A stretch of DNA of 64,000 nt from Atriophallophorus winterbourni (GCA_013407085.1 JACCGJ010012949.1:1-64000); one strand, 5' to 3'; shown: positions 45,237 to 56,836, numbered from the stretch's first letter. The notes: generated from the sequence alone by a model not told the origin. Program-made: numbers and translations.

Positions 45237-48200
45237 TTGGCCCAGACAATAAGAGATCACGAACTAATCGTTTTGTGGCCTCCGTCGGTCGATGTTAAAC
45301 ATGGATGTACATCACAAGCGCATGATGGTTTCATGTTCAACAACTCTCCTACAATATCATATAATAATTATCTTTGAATATTTGTCAGCCTTATCCCGCA
45401 CTTGACATAGTGGACAAATACTGAGAAATACTCGCGAACTCCCGCGATCAGCAATCCCAGCGCACGACAACTAGTAGACGACATACTCGATAGTGGCGCA
45501 TTTCATGATTTGCGTCGCATTCAAACGACTCAACAAAAAATGAGAAATTTATGGAAAATGAAAGATTAATGTGTGGAGACTGATTTGCATCTGAATTGAC
45601 ACAACAACTAGCTGAGTCATCGCGAAAACTTCCTCTAAAATCAACCTAAATGCACGATTTGTACTGGATGACTAATTTCACTTTCCACTACCAGCGGAAC
45701 TCCTTGGACCGAAAACCCGTTCAATAGACGACTGCCGTAGTACGAATAACGAATTCTCGCACCCGGCCTCTACTTTAATTCATAAAACGTCGATCATACG
45801 AAACTAGTACGCAATTTGCAATCAGTAGTGTAGTCACAAAACTTAACACATTGTACATGCGTTGACCAGGAATTGGGAACATGACACACTATATAAACAA
45901 GAACCAACAGCATGAACATAATGAAAAAGGACCAGAACATTGTTTTCTTTCTCACAGACAAATGAAGAACGAATGTGTTAATGAAGACGCAGGTTAGATC
46001 AAGAATGCTGAGCAGCTAATTCGAGATACAACAAATTACCTACGCACTTGCGAAGACTTGGCAAAACGACTTGAAAACACAATAACCGCGGCTTTGGAGA
46101 AATTGCAGTTAATGTGGCAATAGAATATAATGAAAAATACAAGAATTAAGCCGAATTACTCCACCAGACTCGCATTCTACTGGCTGAAAAATACTCAAAG
46201 AGAATATTTCATAACGCTGCTAGTTTGTATGACAAGAGAATCGAATATCGAGTTATCGAAGGATCTGTGAAGAAGACTTTAATAACCGGTAAGAGAATCG
46301 AAGCAAGCAGTTCACTCGGAAAAACGATTATTCAATAAATTTATAAATGTAAAGATGGACGAAAGACAGAAAGAAAAGTGTGAAGACAATTAATTTTCTA
46401 CACGGCCGATTCAAATGGTGCATAGTGTTATTTGCAGAACACTCCAGTTGCGGAATGTTATATTGTGTTGCGATCGACCGGTTAGCTGATTGGACGATAA
46501 CATGCACATGTTCACGCGGGCACAGACAAGTAGACAGACGCACTCAACACAGGGAACTTTGCAAAGTTTTTCGACTTCGTTAGCAGCGAATAGGTATAGG
46601 AAATTGTCGATTTTCTGGGCTCCTCTGCAAGACTGTTTAAATTAGTAATGTCTTCCACTCTGGCATGAAGGACTCAAGTTTCCTAAATGGTTTCGCCTCA
46701 AAATCTTTGAGATTTGTCGATGCGTCAAGCCAGGATATGTCGTTGCTCACATGCTGTTCTGCATTTTCTTTGCTATACCGACGAAGAGCGCAGTTAGGAC
46801 AAGAATAGCAGGTATTTACATAGGCAGGGGTTGTCATTATAAGCATTCCGGCCTGAAAACTTTGGTAGCACAAACAAAGCTTACGATGTGTTAATCCTTA
46901 TACTGGTTTTTGCTGACGTGTGAGCCATCACTGTAAATTCCAAATGAAAGCTTTAGTCGCGAATAGATTGCTCAACATCCGCATACAAGGGTGTAGGCCG
47001 ACAATCAGCATGACCAAAACCAAATTCCCGGGTCACACAAATGCATGGACTTTCACCATTAAGTTGAAATTTGTCAGGTTGATCTTGTACATTATTTCAC
47101 ATATCATGACTCAGCTATAGCGGATAACCTTTGACGGGAGACCGAATTTCATATCAGGATAGGCATAGTAAATGCAATCTTGTCCCGTTTGAACTCTCGT
47201 CTCTGAAGCTAGCACAAGCTGTCCGTGAATTCAAAAATGATAATAATCATCACCTGCGCGCTAAATGCTAACATTGTGTCACCAAAATATGATCCATCCA
47301 CGCAGGAAGGTGAATGATTTTCTTTAAGATAACATCCCCGGTATTTTGAACATATCCTAGGTGGATGTATCTTAAAATGGAGAAGTGCGTTCTAATGCTT
47401 TTCTGCAGAGTCTGCTCACAATACTGCTACTAGGCTGGATGGGCCATGCGTTCAGATGGGAAATGGTCGTATTCCGAAATCACGCTCACGAAATACGAGT
47501 GCAAATACAATGAAATATGCGCGAACTGCCGCGCAGAATTGCAATCACCATATTAGCTATTGGAACGCAGATTTTGAACATTTTATGGAAATTAGAATCC
47601 CGCAAATACTTTGAACTTCACAACACTTTTGTACTGTCCCACAATGTCGTAATATTCATCAGAGCCATTATCACTGGTGCTAAAGAGAAATTAGACAACT
47701 TGCAACAAACGTAAATTTAATCCGGAGGATGTATTGTTCTGAATGCTTACAAATTAATTATAATATTCACAACCCATTTATTTTATGATATTATTCCAAT
47801 TATTGTTTAATAAAATCTGCGTAATGGGAATTGTTTGAGTATACTAGTTAGAACATTGAAACGCGTCCGGTGAGCGAACACACGCTTCGATTGCACACAA
47901 ATCTTATTACAATCGGACCGTAAGACATCCTTCTTAGTATTTCACATTAAGCTTCACAGTAAATAAATGCTGAAACGTGAACAATGGATGTTATCGATAT
48001 CAAGTATTTAAGGCAAATAAAAATGTCATGTGATTTTGCTTAAATTGTTGCGATCAATGTCGATGTTGGCCAAGACAATAAGAGATCACGAACTAATCGT
48101 TTTGTGGCCTCCTTCGGTCGATGTTGAACATGGATGTACATCACAAGCACATGATGGTTTCATGCTCAACAACTTTCCTACAATAACGCTATATCATATA

Positions 48201-48499
48201 ATAATTATCTTTGAATATTTGTCAGCCTTATCCCGCACTTGACATAGTGGACAAATACTGAGAAATACTCGCGAACTCCCGCGATCAACAATCCCAGCGC
48301 ACGACAACTAGTAGACGACATACTCGATAGTGGCGCATTTCATGATTTGCGTCGCATTCAAACGACTCAACAAAAAATGAGAAATTTATGGAAAATGAAA
48401 GATTAATGTGTGGAGACTGATTTGCATCTGAATTGACACAACAACTAGCTGAGTCATCGCGAAAACGTCCTCTAAAATCAACCTAAATGCACGATTTGT
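45237..48499. repeat. 2.92-kb satellite, block E
   Basis: Resumes the monomer split by the LINE. The next phase mark is at 47,926. About 95 bp is missing near 46,465, where ATATTG joins directly to TGTTGCGATCG. It ends with GCACGATTTGT (48,489-48,499), the left target duplication of RTE-2. Only recurrent short satellite frames are present. Confidence 0.95.
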
Positions 48500-48556
48500 T
48501 GTTGGCCTCCTTCGGTCGATGTCGACCATGGATGTACATCACAAACGCGTGAATGT

Positions 48557-50722
48557 TCAAGTTTTGCAGCTTTTTGAGTGACTAAACAGTCCGATTCGGG
48601 AGGAACAATCTCTCCCGCAGCGCTGGCAACGATAGTCAGAACTCGGTTGTATTGCGTTAGTTGCACGTCGGCGGCGTGATCTGCGTTCAGCTGCCAAGAG
48701 CTGTATCTGCTCCTCCCCAGCATGCAGACGACGCTTTACACAGTGCCTCCAATGTGAGCGGTCGAGAGCAAGTTCTTCCCAACTCGCCGGGTCAATGCCA
48801 AGAGCTTTCATATCTCTTTTACAAACGTCTTTGTACCGCAAGTGCGGTCTGCCCAATGGTCGACTTCCTAGTTGCAACTCACCATAGAGTAGATCTTTCG
48901 GAATACGACCATTTTCCATTCTATAGACATGACCAAGCCAGCGCAGGCGGCGCTGTCGCAATAGAGTGAACATGCTCTGTAGACCAGCTTTTAAAAGCAC
49001 TTCAGCATTAGTCACTCTGTCCATCCACGATATGTTCAAGATACGACGGATGCTTCGTAGATGGAAAGCATTCAGCTTCCGTTCGTGTCTTGCGTGGGTG
49101 GTCCAGGTTTCACTGCCGTACAGTAAAGCGTTCAGTACGCACGCGCTGTACACCATCATTTTCGTCTTTACAGTCAGCTTGCGGTTACCCCAAACACGAG
49201 AGTTCAAACGGGACAGAATGACAGCTGCTCTGCCAATTCGCTTATCAATCTCCGTGTCTAGCGAGAGGTTATCCGCAATGGTTGAACCAAGGTATGTGAA
49301 CTGATGTACTGATTCAAGCTGACAGTTTCCAACAGTTATGATGGGAGGCGATACAGTCCCTTGGCTAAGGACTTTGGTCTTGCTCATGCTGATTGTTAGA
49401 CCAAAGTCTTTGCATGCCGACGAAAAACAGTCCATTAGAGACTGAAGGTGCTCCTGGGAGTGAGCAATAAAGGCTGCATCGTCGGCAAACAGCAGGTCAC
49501 GGATTAGCACATTTCGTGCCTTGGTTTGTGCTCTCAACCGGTTTAGGTTGAAAAGCTTGCCATCATTTCGCGTGCGTAAGTAAATACCTTCTGTTCTCGT
49601 CCTGAAAGCGTACTTCAGAAGCAGAGCAAAGAAAATGCCGAACAGCGTGGGAGCCAGAACACACCCTTGTTTGACGCCTCGGCGAATTTCAAAGACTTCT
49701 GAGCTGAAACCGTCAAAATGGACTGAGCCCTTCATGCCTGAGTGGAACGAAATAACGAGCTTTAGCAGTCTTGGTGGGCAGCCTATCAAATTAAGCATTT
49801 TGAAAAGACCCTCCCTGCTGACGCAGTCGAATGCCTTCGTTAAATCAATAAAAACAGCGTATAATGGCATACGCTGTTCCCGACACTTTTCTTGAAGTTG
49901 TCTTAGGGAGAAGATCATGTCAACGGTCGATATTCCCTTGCGAAAGCCACATTGAGATTCGGAGTAAATTCTATCAGCTAAAACTTGCAGCCGGATCTGT
50001 AAGACTTTAGCAAACAATTTGCCTACAACATTCAGAAGGGAGATTCCTCTGTAATTGTTGCAGTCGCCTCTATCTCCTTTATTCTTGAATAGCGTGATGA
50101 TCTTTGTGTCTCGCATCTCTTGTGGGACAACCCCCTCCTGCCAGCACTGAAGAAGCAAATGGTGAAGCGGTTGTAATAATGCTGCTCTACCGCATTTGAT
50201 GAGCTCAGGTGGAATTCCGTCGTCACCAGGGGCCTTCCCATTCGCCATGCGGTCGATTGCTCTATTGAGCTCATCAAGAGTGGGGGGAGTATCTAGATAT
50301 TCAATAGTCGGCAACCGCTCGAAATTTTCAAATACATGTGGTAAAACCGTACTGTCCCTAGAGTAGAGGGAGGAGAAGTGCTCTACCCATCTTTCCATCT
50401 GCTGAGTTTTGTCCACAATCGGGTCACCAGAGACAGACTTAATGGGAGCCATTTTATGTTTGTTTGGACCAATGGCTCTCTTGATCCCATCATACATGCC
50501 GTGAAAATTTCCAGTATCCGCAGCTTTTTGGATACTAAGGCTAATTTCTGTCCAGTAGTCATTTGCACATCGCCTTGCAGTCTGTTGGACCTTATTTATG
50601 GCTGCTCTTAAAAGTCGTAAGTTTTCATCTGTTGGCATACCTTTGAACCTCAAGAATGCTGACCGTTTCTCATCCAACACAGCAGTCATCTCAGAAGCTT
50701 TTGCTTCGAACCAGTCGCTCGT
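48557..50722 (-). pseudogene. RTE-2 reverse transcriptase part
   Basis: The frame downstream of the stop is open for about 722 codons; the first ATG is at 50,689. RTE-type RT: AIDRMANGKAPGDDGIP, NYRGISLLNVVGKLFAK, QCGFRKGISTVDMI, IDLTKAFDCVSR, GVKQGCVLAP, catalytic LFADDAAFIAH, then YLGSTIADNLS, LYGSETWTTH, RRLRWLGHVYRM and a terminal Cys/His cluster (CQRCGRDCSSRIGLFSHSKSC). I see no break within it. It is called a pseudogene because the joint endonuclease-RT frame is split and the 5' end is inverted. Confidence 0.88.
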
Positions 50723-51676
50723 TCAAGCTTTCTTCGGACCGAAAGTGGAAAGTGCGACTCGGCATATGCTGTTTTTAATCGATTCCCAGTTTTCTGAAGC
50801 CGATTCAAGTGGGGTTGTCTTGCTGAACTCGGCTGTGAAGGCTTTTGCAAATCGTGCAGCTAGATTAGGTTCGCACATGCGGGTGACGTCAATCCTAGGC
50901 TTACCAGACAATTTGGTGCGGTGAAATCTCGTGTCGGAAAGCTTCAGTTTTGCACAGACTAGTGAATGATCAGTGTCACAGTCTGCGCTTTGATATGATC
51001 TGGTGAGAAGTACGCTTCCAATATTAGTGCGCCTAACAAGAATAAGATCAAGCTGGTGCCAGTGCTTAGAGCGAGGATGTTTCCAAGAGACCTTATGCTG
51101 TGGTTTTGTTTGAAATAAAGTGTTAATAACACAGAGACTGAACTGTGTGCATAATTCTAAAAGGCGTAGTCCATTTTCATTAGTTTTACCTACACCGAAT
51201 TTCCCGAGACAGTTTTGCCAAGATTCGTAATCCGCACCAACTCTAGCATTGAAATCACCCAATACCACTAAACAGTTTCTTTGTTGCACGTTTTTCAGGA
51301 CTGTTGCGAGGTTGTAATAAAAAGCGTCTTTTTCAGTAGTCGTCGCAGAGAGCGTCGGCGCATAAACGTTTACCAACGTAATGGTACCAGTAATGCACCT
51401 CAGATTTAGAGTCCAAATCCGTTCGCTCCCGCTGATGCTCGGTTCTGTTGCCTTTAGAAGGTCGTTTCGAACGGCAAACCCAACTCCATGCAGTCGAGGC
51501 TCATCAGAACCCCTTCCTTTCCAAAAAAACGTGTAATCTCTTTCTGTCAGCTTACCAGTGTCTGGTAATCGCGTCTCTTGTAGGGCTGCCAAGTCGACCT
51601 TCAGTCTCTTTAACTCGTTGTTAATAACAGCAGATTTTCTTACGCCTCTGATATTCGAGACGTCGTCGTGAAATCC
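50723..51676 (-). pseudogene. RTE-2 endonuclease part
   Basis: Apurinic-type endonuclease: INNELKRLKVDLAALQETR, VNVYAPT, VVLGDFNARVG, WKHPRSKHWHQLDLIL and DCDTDHSLV are all present. An in-frame TGA (50,723-50,725) after GPKKA stops it. The same frame continues with TSDWFEA into the RT, so one stop codon splits an otherwise continuous endonuclease-RT protein. The open frame extends back to an ATG at 51,712, but codons upstream of about 51,676 come from the inverted segment and are not native. The native N-terminus (TWNVRSM) is on the other strand at 51,994-52,040. Confidence 0.88.
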
Positions 51677-52051
51677 GTCGCGTACATCACAACGCACCAA
51701 TGGAGAGGACACTCCATTCCGCTTCTGCGGATAATAACACGGGAAGCAGCAGATACCGATTAAAAGCTATGGCTCGATTGGCGTAGAGCTCAGCGCCTGG
51801 GGCTGCTTTCGACGGTGGGAGAGACTTTCAGGTCTCATTAAACGGCTACCGCCCGCCTCAAGCTGGGCAGCCCCCAGCCAATATGGTGCCGTCTCGCCTC
51901 GGTCTGCTATCCTCATTGGGTGCATGGGGATTAGGAATCAACCGACAAGCAGACTGTTATTTCCGCACCAGCGAAACCAACTACGAAAAAACAAATGTCA
52001 TTTCTGAAACTAGGAACCTGGAACGTCCGGTCCATGCTTCCTGGATTTCAC
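51677..52051 (+). other. Inverted 5' end of RTE-2 (5' UTR plus start of the endonuclease)
   Basis: Plus-strand sequence with an RTE 5' UTR that runs into a short frame starting MSFLKLGTWNVRSMLPGF at 51,994. TWNVRSM is the conserved first endonuclease motif that the minus-strand body lacks. GGATTTCAC occurs both at the end of this segment and, in the opposite orientation, at the start of the minus-strand body, so the two pieces overlap in element coordinates. This is the layout produced by twin priming. Confidence 0.85.
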
Positions 52052-52594
52052 GCACGATTTGTACTGGATGACTAATTTTACTTTCCACCACCAGCGGAAC
52101 TCCTTGGACCGAAAACCCGTTCAATAGACGACTGCCGTAGTACGAATAACGAATTCTCGCACCCGGCCTCGACTTTAATTCATAAAACGTCGATCATACG
52201 TAACTAGTACGCAATTTGCAATCAGTAGTGTAGTCACAAAACTTAACACATTGTACATGCGTTGACCAGGAATTTGGAACATGACACACTATATGAACAA
52301 GAACCAACAGCATGAACATAATGAAAAAGGACCAGAACATTGTTTTCTTTTTCGCAGACAAATGAAGAACGAATGTGTGAATGTATGACAAGAGACTCGA
52401 ATATCGAGTTATCGAAGGATCTGTGAAGAAGACTTTAATAACCGGTAAGAGAATCGAAGCAAGCAGTTCACTCGGAAAAACGATTATTCAATAAATTTAT
52501 AAATGTAAAGATGGACGAAAGACAGAAAGAAAAGTGTGAAGACAATTAATTTTCTGCACCGCCGATTCAAATGGTGCAGAACACTCCAGTTGCG
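52052..52594. repeat. 2.92-kb satellite, block F (end of the array)
   Basis: Continues the monomer interrupted by RTE-2. A deletion near 52,383 joins GTGTGAATG to TATGACAAGAG, and a small one near 52,577 removes TAGTGTTATATGCA. The array stops after CCAGTTGCGG and joins CR1-like LINE sequence at about 52,595. No satellite is seen beyond this point. Confidence 0.92.
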
Positions 52595-52860
52595 GAAAGA
52601 AAGAATCTGAAACTAGGGCTATTCGTGTGCTAAAAGAGAAAACAGCAGGGTTAATCCCGTTTTGGAATCAGTTAAAACGACCACGGAATTAGGAAATTCT
52701 TACCGAGATATGCTGTTACGGTCGACCTCAGCTGTACACTCAAAAACTGCTGTACCCGACTCACAAAGTCGAACAACCCACGTTTGACCGCATCACGAGA
52801 TCCAACATACCGACAACAAAATCGATCGATCAAACTGTGACAGCGACATGTAACTAACTT

Positions 52861-53396
52861 GACCTCATTTCCAAGTGCCTGGTCCCGGCGAACGCAACAA
52901 TGGTCACGGCCGGCCCAGCTGATAGGACGAATCTCGACACGCAGAATTGTCCCGAAGTCACGTGCAAATCATGTGAAAAACCGGTGAGTTCCATGGCGCG
53001 TATAGTAATAACGTGTTTTCTGTGTATAAGTAAAATCCATGGTAAATGTGACAGTACTTTAGCCCCTGATTCGATAGCATTATTAAATAATGAAAAGGTT
53101 CCAGGTGCCTGCTATGTCACTGTTCGTTGCAGAGCTAAATCTTTGCACGATATCGATACGTTTGAAGCGTAATTAGAAAACAGAATGGCCGGTTTGGAGT
53201 TGGGCCTTCGACGTGTGGAAGAAATATTGATGAGTCATGTGAGTACGCAAGTGATCACTGATGTAAACCATCATATCAATACATTGATTTCGGAACCACC
53301 ATTGAAAGAATCTGAAACTGGGGCTATTCGTGTGCTAAAAGAGAAAACAGCAGGGTTAATCCCGTTTTGGAATCAGTTAATACGACCACGGAATTA
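52861..53396 (+). pseudogene. LINE ORF1 fragment, repeat unit 1
   Basis: Encodes the PHD-like cluster (CPEVTCKSCEKPV, CFLCISKIHGKC, CYVTVRC) and then the coiled-coil-like RMAGLELGLRRVEEILMSHV. A TAA at 53,170-53,172 interrupts the frame after DTFEA, and the unit also shifts frame after about 53,350 (ends ...WNQLIRPRN). Relative to the intact ORF1, the Cys of CYVCV is Val/Thr here, so the zinc cluster has lost a ligand. Confidence 0.8.
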
Positions 53397-53541
53397 GGAA
53401 ATTCTTACCGAGATATGCTGTTACGGTCGACCTCAGCTGTACACTCCAAAACTGCTGTACCCGACTCACAAAGTCGAACAACCCACGTTTGACCGCATCA
53501 CGAGATCCAACATACCGACAACAAAATCGATCGATCAAACT

Positions 53542-54102
53542 GTGACAGCGACATGTAACCAACTTGACCTCATTGCCAAGTGCCTGGTCCCGGCGAACGC
53601 AACAATGGTCACGGCCGGCCCAGCTGATAGGACGAATCTCGACACGCAGAATTGTCCCGAAGTCACGTGCAAATCATGTGAAAAACCGGTGAGTCCCATG
53701 GCGCGTATAGTAATAACGTGTTTTCTGTGTATGGGTAAAATCCATGGTAAATGTGACAGTACTTTAGCCCCTGATTCGATAGCATTATTAAATAATGAAA
53801 AGGTTCCAGGTGCCTGCTATGTCACTGTTCGTTGCAGAGCTAAATCTTTGCACGATGTCGATACTTTTGAAGCGAAATTAGAAAATAGAATGGCCGGTTT
53901 GGAGTTGGGCCTTCGACGTGTGGAAGAAATATTGATGAGTCATGTGAGTACGCAAGTGATCACTGATGTAAACCATCATATCAATACATTGATTTCGGAA
54001 CCACCATTGAAAGAATCTGAAACTAGGGCTATTCGTGTGCTAAAAAAGAAAACAGCAGGGTTAATCCCGTTTTGGAATCAGTTAAAACGACCACGGAATT
54101 AG
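53542..54102 (+). pseudogene. LINE ORF1 fragment, repeat unit 2
   Basis: Longest open unit (186 codons): TATCNQLDLIAKC, the PHD-like cluster with CFLCMGKIHGKC, then the helical segment and SEPPLKESETRAIRV. It departs from the ORF1 frame near 54,055 and stops at 54,100-54,102. As in the other units, CYVCV has become CYVTV. It has no promoter or ORF2 of its own and is best regarded as satellite-like LINE debris. Confidence 0.8.
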
Positions 54103-54246
54103 GAAATTCTTACCGAGATATGCTGTTACGGTCGACCTCAGCTGTACACTCCAAAACTGCTGTACCCGACTCACAAAGTCGAACAACCCACGTTTGACCG
54201 CATCACGAGATCCAACATACCGACAACAAAATCGATCGATCAAACT

Positions 54247-55142
54247 GTGACAGCGACATGTAACTAACTTGACCTCATTGCCAAGTGCCTGGTCCCGGCG
54301 AACGCAACAATGTTCACGGCCGGCCAAGCTGATAGGACGAATCTCGACACGCAGAATTGTCCCGAAGTCACGTGCAAATCATGTGAAAAACCGGTGGGTC
54401 CCATGGCGCGTATAGTAATAACGTGTTTTCTGTGTATGGGTAAAATCTATGGTAAATGTGACAGTACTTTAGCCCCTTATTCGATAGCAATATTAAATAA
54501 TGAAAAGGTTCCAGGTGCCTGCTATGTCACTGTTCGTTGCAGAGCTAAATCTTTGCACGATGTCGATACTTTTGAAGCGAAATTAGAAAAAAGAATGGCC
54601 GGTTTGGAGTTGGGCCTTCGACGTGTGGAAGAAATATTGATGAGTCATGTGAGTACGCAAGTGATCACTGATGTAAACCATCATATCAATACATTGATTT
54701 CGGAACCACCATTGAAAGAATCTGAAACTAGGGCTATTCGTGTGCTAAAAAAGAAAACAGCAGGGTTAATCCCGTTTTGGAATCAGTTAAAACGACCACG
54801 GAATTAGGAAATTCTTACCGAGATATGCTGTTACGGTCGACCTCAGCTGTACACTCCAAAACTGCCCTACCCGACTCACAAATTCAAGCCCCATATGTTT
54901 TAAATTCTAAAACGCCTGACTTTCCGATACGCATAAAGAACAACTATTACACGCCATACGTGATATTTACGAATGTCAGCGAGTCCCAAGAAAGCCTGTT
55001 TGATAGCAAACAGAAACACGATGTCGAGAAATGTTCTGAACTTTGCCACTTAATGCAAATTGAACATCGCAGAAAAATTGACTCGTCTAACTCGCCATTC
55101 AACTTCACCTCATTATTGGTCAACCTCGCTTGCTCAAGGTAA
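54247..55142 (+). pseudogene. LINE ORF1 fragment, repeat unit 3 and continuation
   Basis: The frame up to 54,807 repeats the PHD-like region, but the His of KIHGKC is Tyr (KIYGKC), removing another zinc ligand. After the shared frameshift, the proper ORF1 frame resumes at 54,777 (SVKTTTELGNSYRDMLL...) and runs past the repeat end into unique ORF1 sequence. A further frame change occurs before 55,142. The continuation is cut by the gypsy LTR at 55,190. Confidence 0.8.
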
Positions 55143-55189
55143 CACTAAAAAGCAAGGTTGATATCGAGAACGTATTGCTGAATGCTTAC

Positions 55190-55506
55190 TGTTGGGTGAG
55201 GCGTCCTCACCCATGACACGTGCGACCTTGGTAATGTCCTTATCCGAACATTGCGGATGCATGGTGTGACACGTGGTAACCTTACGCTTCAATGTCCTTA
55301 TCGTTTACTTCGCACACCCCTTTGTGTTCTCTATACAAACACTGGCCCTGTCCAGCTCTAGGACATGCGAACCTGTGTCCTGAGTCTCGGCTTGATCATT
55401 TCATATCCATCCTGTGTTGTTCTGTTCTCTGTCTCGGTGGGCTTGGTCTCTCATATCATCTAGTTGATCACCTGGTTCAACTGTCTCTCAGAACCACTAC
55501 ATAGAA
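55190..55506 (+). repeat. Gypsy left LTR
   Basis: 317 bp, same length as the right LTR and very similar. Visible differences include CTAGGACATGCG versus CTACGACCTGCG, and the last bases (TAGAA here, TAGCA on the right). The sequence just after it, TTGGCGACGGGG, resembles a gypsy primer-binding site starting TGG. Confidence 0.92.
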
Positions 55507-55531
55507 ACTTGGCGACGGGGTGTTTCCAATC

Positions 55532-56836
55532 ATGTCCGCTGAATCCGAAGTGTCTGTTTCACAAAAGCTGCTCGAAAATCTACTCCAGATAAAAGAAGCA
55601 ATTCTTCTGCGAATGATCTCAAATCTCCATCTTCCGAATCTCTCATGTCATCTATAATGGAATTTCACTTCGACCCGGAAAATAACGTGACTTTCGACAC
55701 GTGGTTCCGACATTATGAAGATATATTCCGAATAGACCTGAAAGACCTGGGAGATGACTGCAAAGTTCGACTGCTTTTGCGTAAATTGAGCGCAGCGGAA
55801 TCAGACAAATATTGCAATTTAATTCTTCCTCAGAACACACGTGACCGTGCATTCGAAGAGACAGTCGAATCACTTAAGCAATGTTTTGGTGATCAATCAT
55901 CTCTATTCAGTATTCGTTACCGCTGTCTTAATTTGGTCATGAATGAAACAACCGATTTTGTGACACATCTCGGAGACGTTAATAGAGAGTGTGAACGCTT
56001 CAAATTGCGCTCACTGACTGACGATCAATTTAAAAGTCTCATTTTTATCAGCAGTCTGCGATCATGGCGATTTACAGATATTCGGACTCGTTTACTGAAT
56101 CGTCTCGAGCAGGATCCAACTATGACGCTCCAAGCCATTGGAGAAGAACGTCAACGTCTCATGAACATTAAAAACGACTCCGCCCTTGTGCAGTCGAACA
56201 TTCGTGACAATTTCACAATCCAGGCGGTACATCAATCAAAGCAGAACAACACTCAACAACAGTCTCCGCACCTAGCTCGACAACCAAAGCTGCTAAACAC
56301 TCACTCACTCACTCACTCAGTCCTCTCCGTGCCGGGTGGCACATGAGGAAAAGATAACTTTACGCCAGTGGTTCCGGTCTGTCGCTGCTTCCTTTTCCGT
56401 CTGCACCGTGAATCCTTGTGCATGTAGTTCGCGTTCTGCGCCAAGTTTCCATGGGCCGTCCCATTTTTCGTTTACCTTGCGGACGCCAGTGAATGGCTAC
56501 CTTCGTATGCGAACTGGGATCCATCCTGCAGTCATGACCGAACCACGGATCTGTTGTCTTCGTTTCCGTAGCAATGTAGGTTTTACGGATAGGGTTGCTA
56601 GCCTCAAGCCCAACCCTCCTCCTTTCTCAGACGGGCTTGGGACCGTCCTTGGCTGCGCTGCTAAACACAGCTCAAAAATCCAAGCCACCGTATCCATGCA
56701 GACATTGCGGAGAATGGCACTTTCATCGGGAATGCTCCTACAGAACCAATCGATGCAAGCAATGTAATCGAATAGGACACAAAGATGGGTTCTGTCATAA
56801 AACAGTCAACCGGAAGACACCAAACAAACGAAAAAG
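55532..56836 (+). pseudogene. Gypsy Gag, broken
   Basis: Starts at ATG 55,532 (MSAESEVSVSQKLLENLLQ), shifts frame near 55,590, then is open from about 55,600 through MEFHFDPENNVTFDTWFRHYE... (ATG at 55,645) to NIRDNFTIQAVHQ. This is a typical gypsy Gag matrix/capsid region. A 356-bp RTE-1s insertion interrupts it at 56,300. The nucleocapsid continues from 56,669 with two Cys-His motifs (CRHCGEWHFHREC; CKQCNRIGHKDGFC, the second a standard CX2CX4HX4C). It fades at about 56,836, where protease should follow but does not. Non-functional. Confidence 0.85.
56301..56656 (-). mobile_element. RTE-1s: short internally deleted RTE derivative
   Basis: 356 bp on the minus strand, flanked by a perfect 12-bp duplication GCTGCTAAACAC (56,289-56,300 and 56,657-56,668) inside gypsy Gag. 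The 3' end has the (GAGT)n tail and the C-terminal coding sequence of RTE-1 (CRMDPSSHTKV, IHWRPQGKRK). The 5' end matches the RTE 5' UTR seen in RTE-3 (GGTCCCAAGCCCGTCTG). The whole endonuclease and most of the RT are missing between them. It encodes nothing complete and must have moved using another element's enzymes. Confidence 0.9.

Larger units (their letters stand above)
48500..52051 (-). mobile_element. RTE-2: near-full-length RTE LINE with an inverted 5' end
   Basis: Flanked by a perfect 11-bp target duplication, GCACGATTTGT (48,489-48,499 and 52,052-52,062), inside a satellite monomer. The main body (48,500-51,676) is on the minus strand; the 5'-terminal 375 bp (51,677-52,051) is on the plus strand. 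The coding frame has one in-frame stop between endonuclease and RT. It differs in sequence from RTE-1 and RTE-3, so it is a separate family. Its 3' tail matches a piece of the satellite monomer. Confidence 0.93.
52599..54885 (+). repeat. 705-bp tandem repeats of LINE ORF1
   Basis: Three complete units start at 52,771, 53,476 and 54,181 (GAACAACCCA), each exactly 705 bp, preceded by a 172-bp partial unit from 52,599. Each unit joins the KTAVPDSQS part of ORF1 back to the upstream FDRITRSN part, i.e. roughly codons 23-262 of the intact ORF1 with a small deletion at the seam. Units differ by only a few substitutions, so amplification was recent or the units are homogenised. Confidence 0.96.
52595..55189 (+). 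mobile_element. CR1-like LINE copy 2, 5' part (tandemly duplicated ORF1)
   Basis: Plus-strand copy of the LINE family at 40,245-45,236, starting inside ORF1. A 705-bp part of ORF1 is repeated in tandem (52,599-54,885), then ORF1 continues once through SKTPDFPIR and TNVSESQESLFDSKQKHDVEK to about 55,189. There the gypsy element interrupts it. The LINE resumes at 62,437. Confidence 0.9.

Noticed and set aside
51676..51712. ATG at 51,712 as the real start of the RTE-2 endonuclease
   Set aside because: Codons before about 51,676 come from the inverted 5' UTR; the true first motif is on the plus strand at 51,994.
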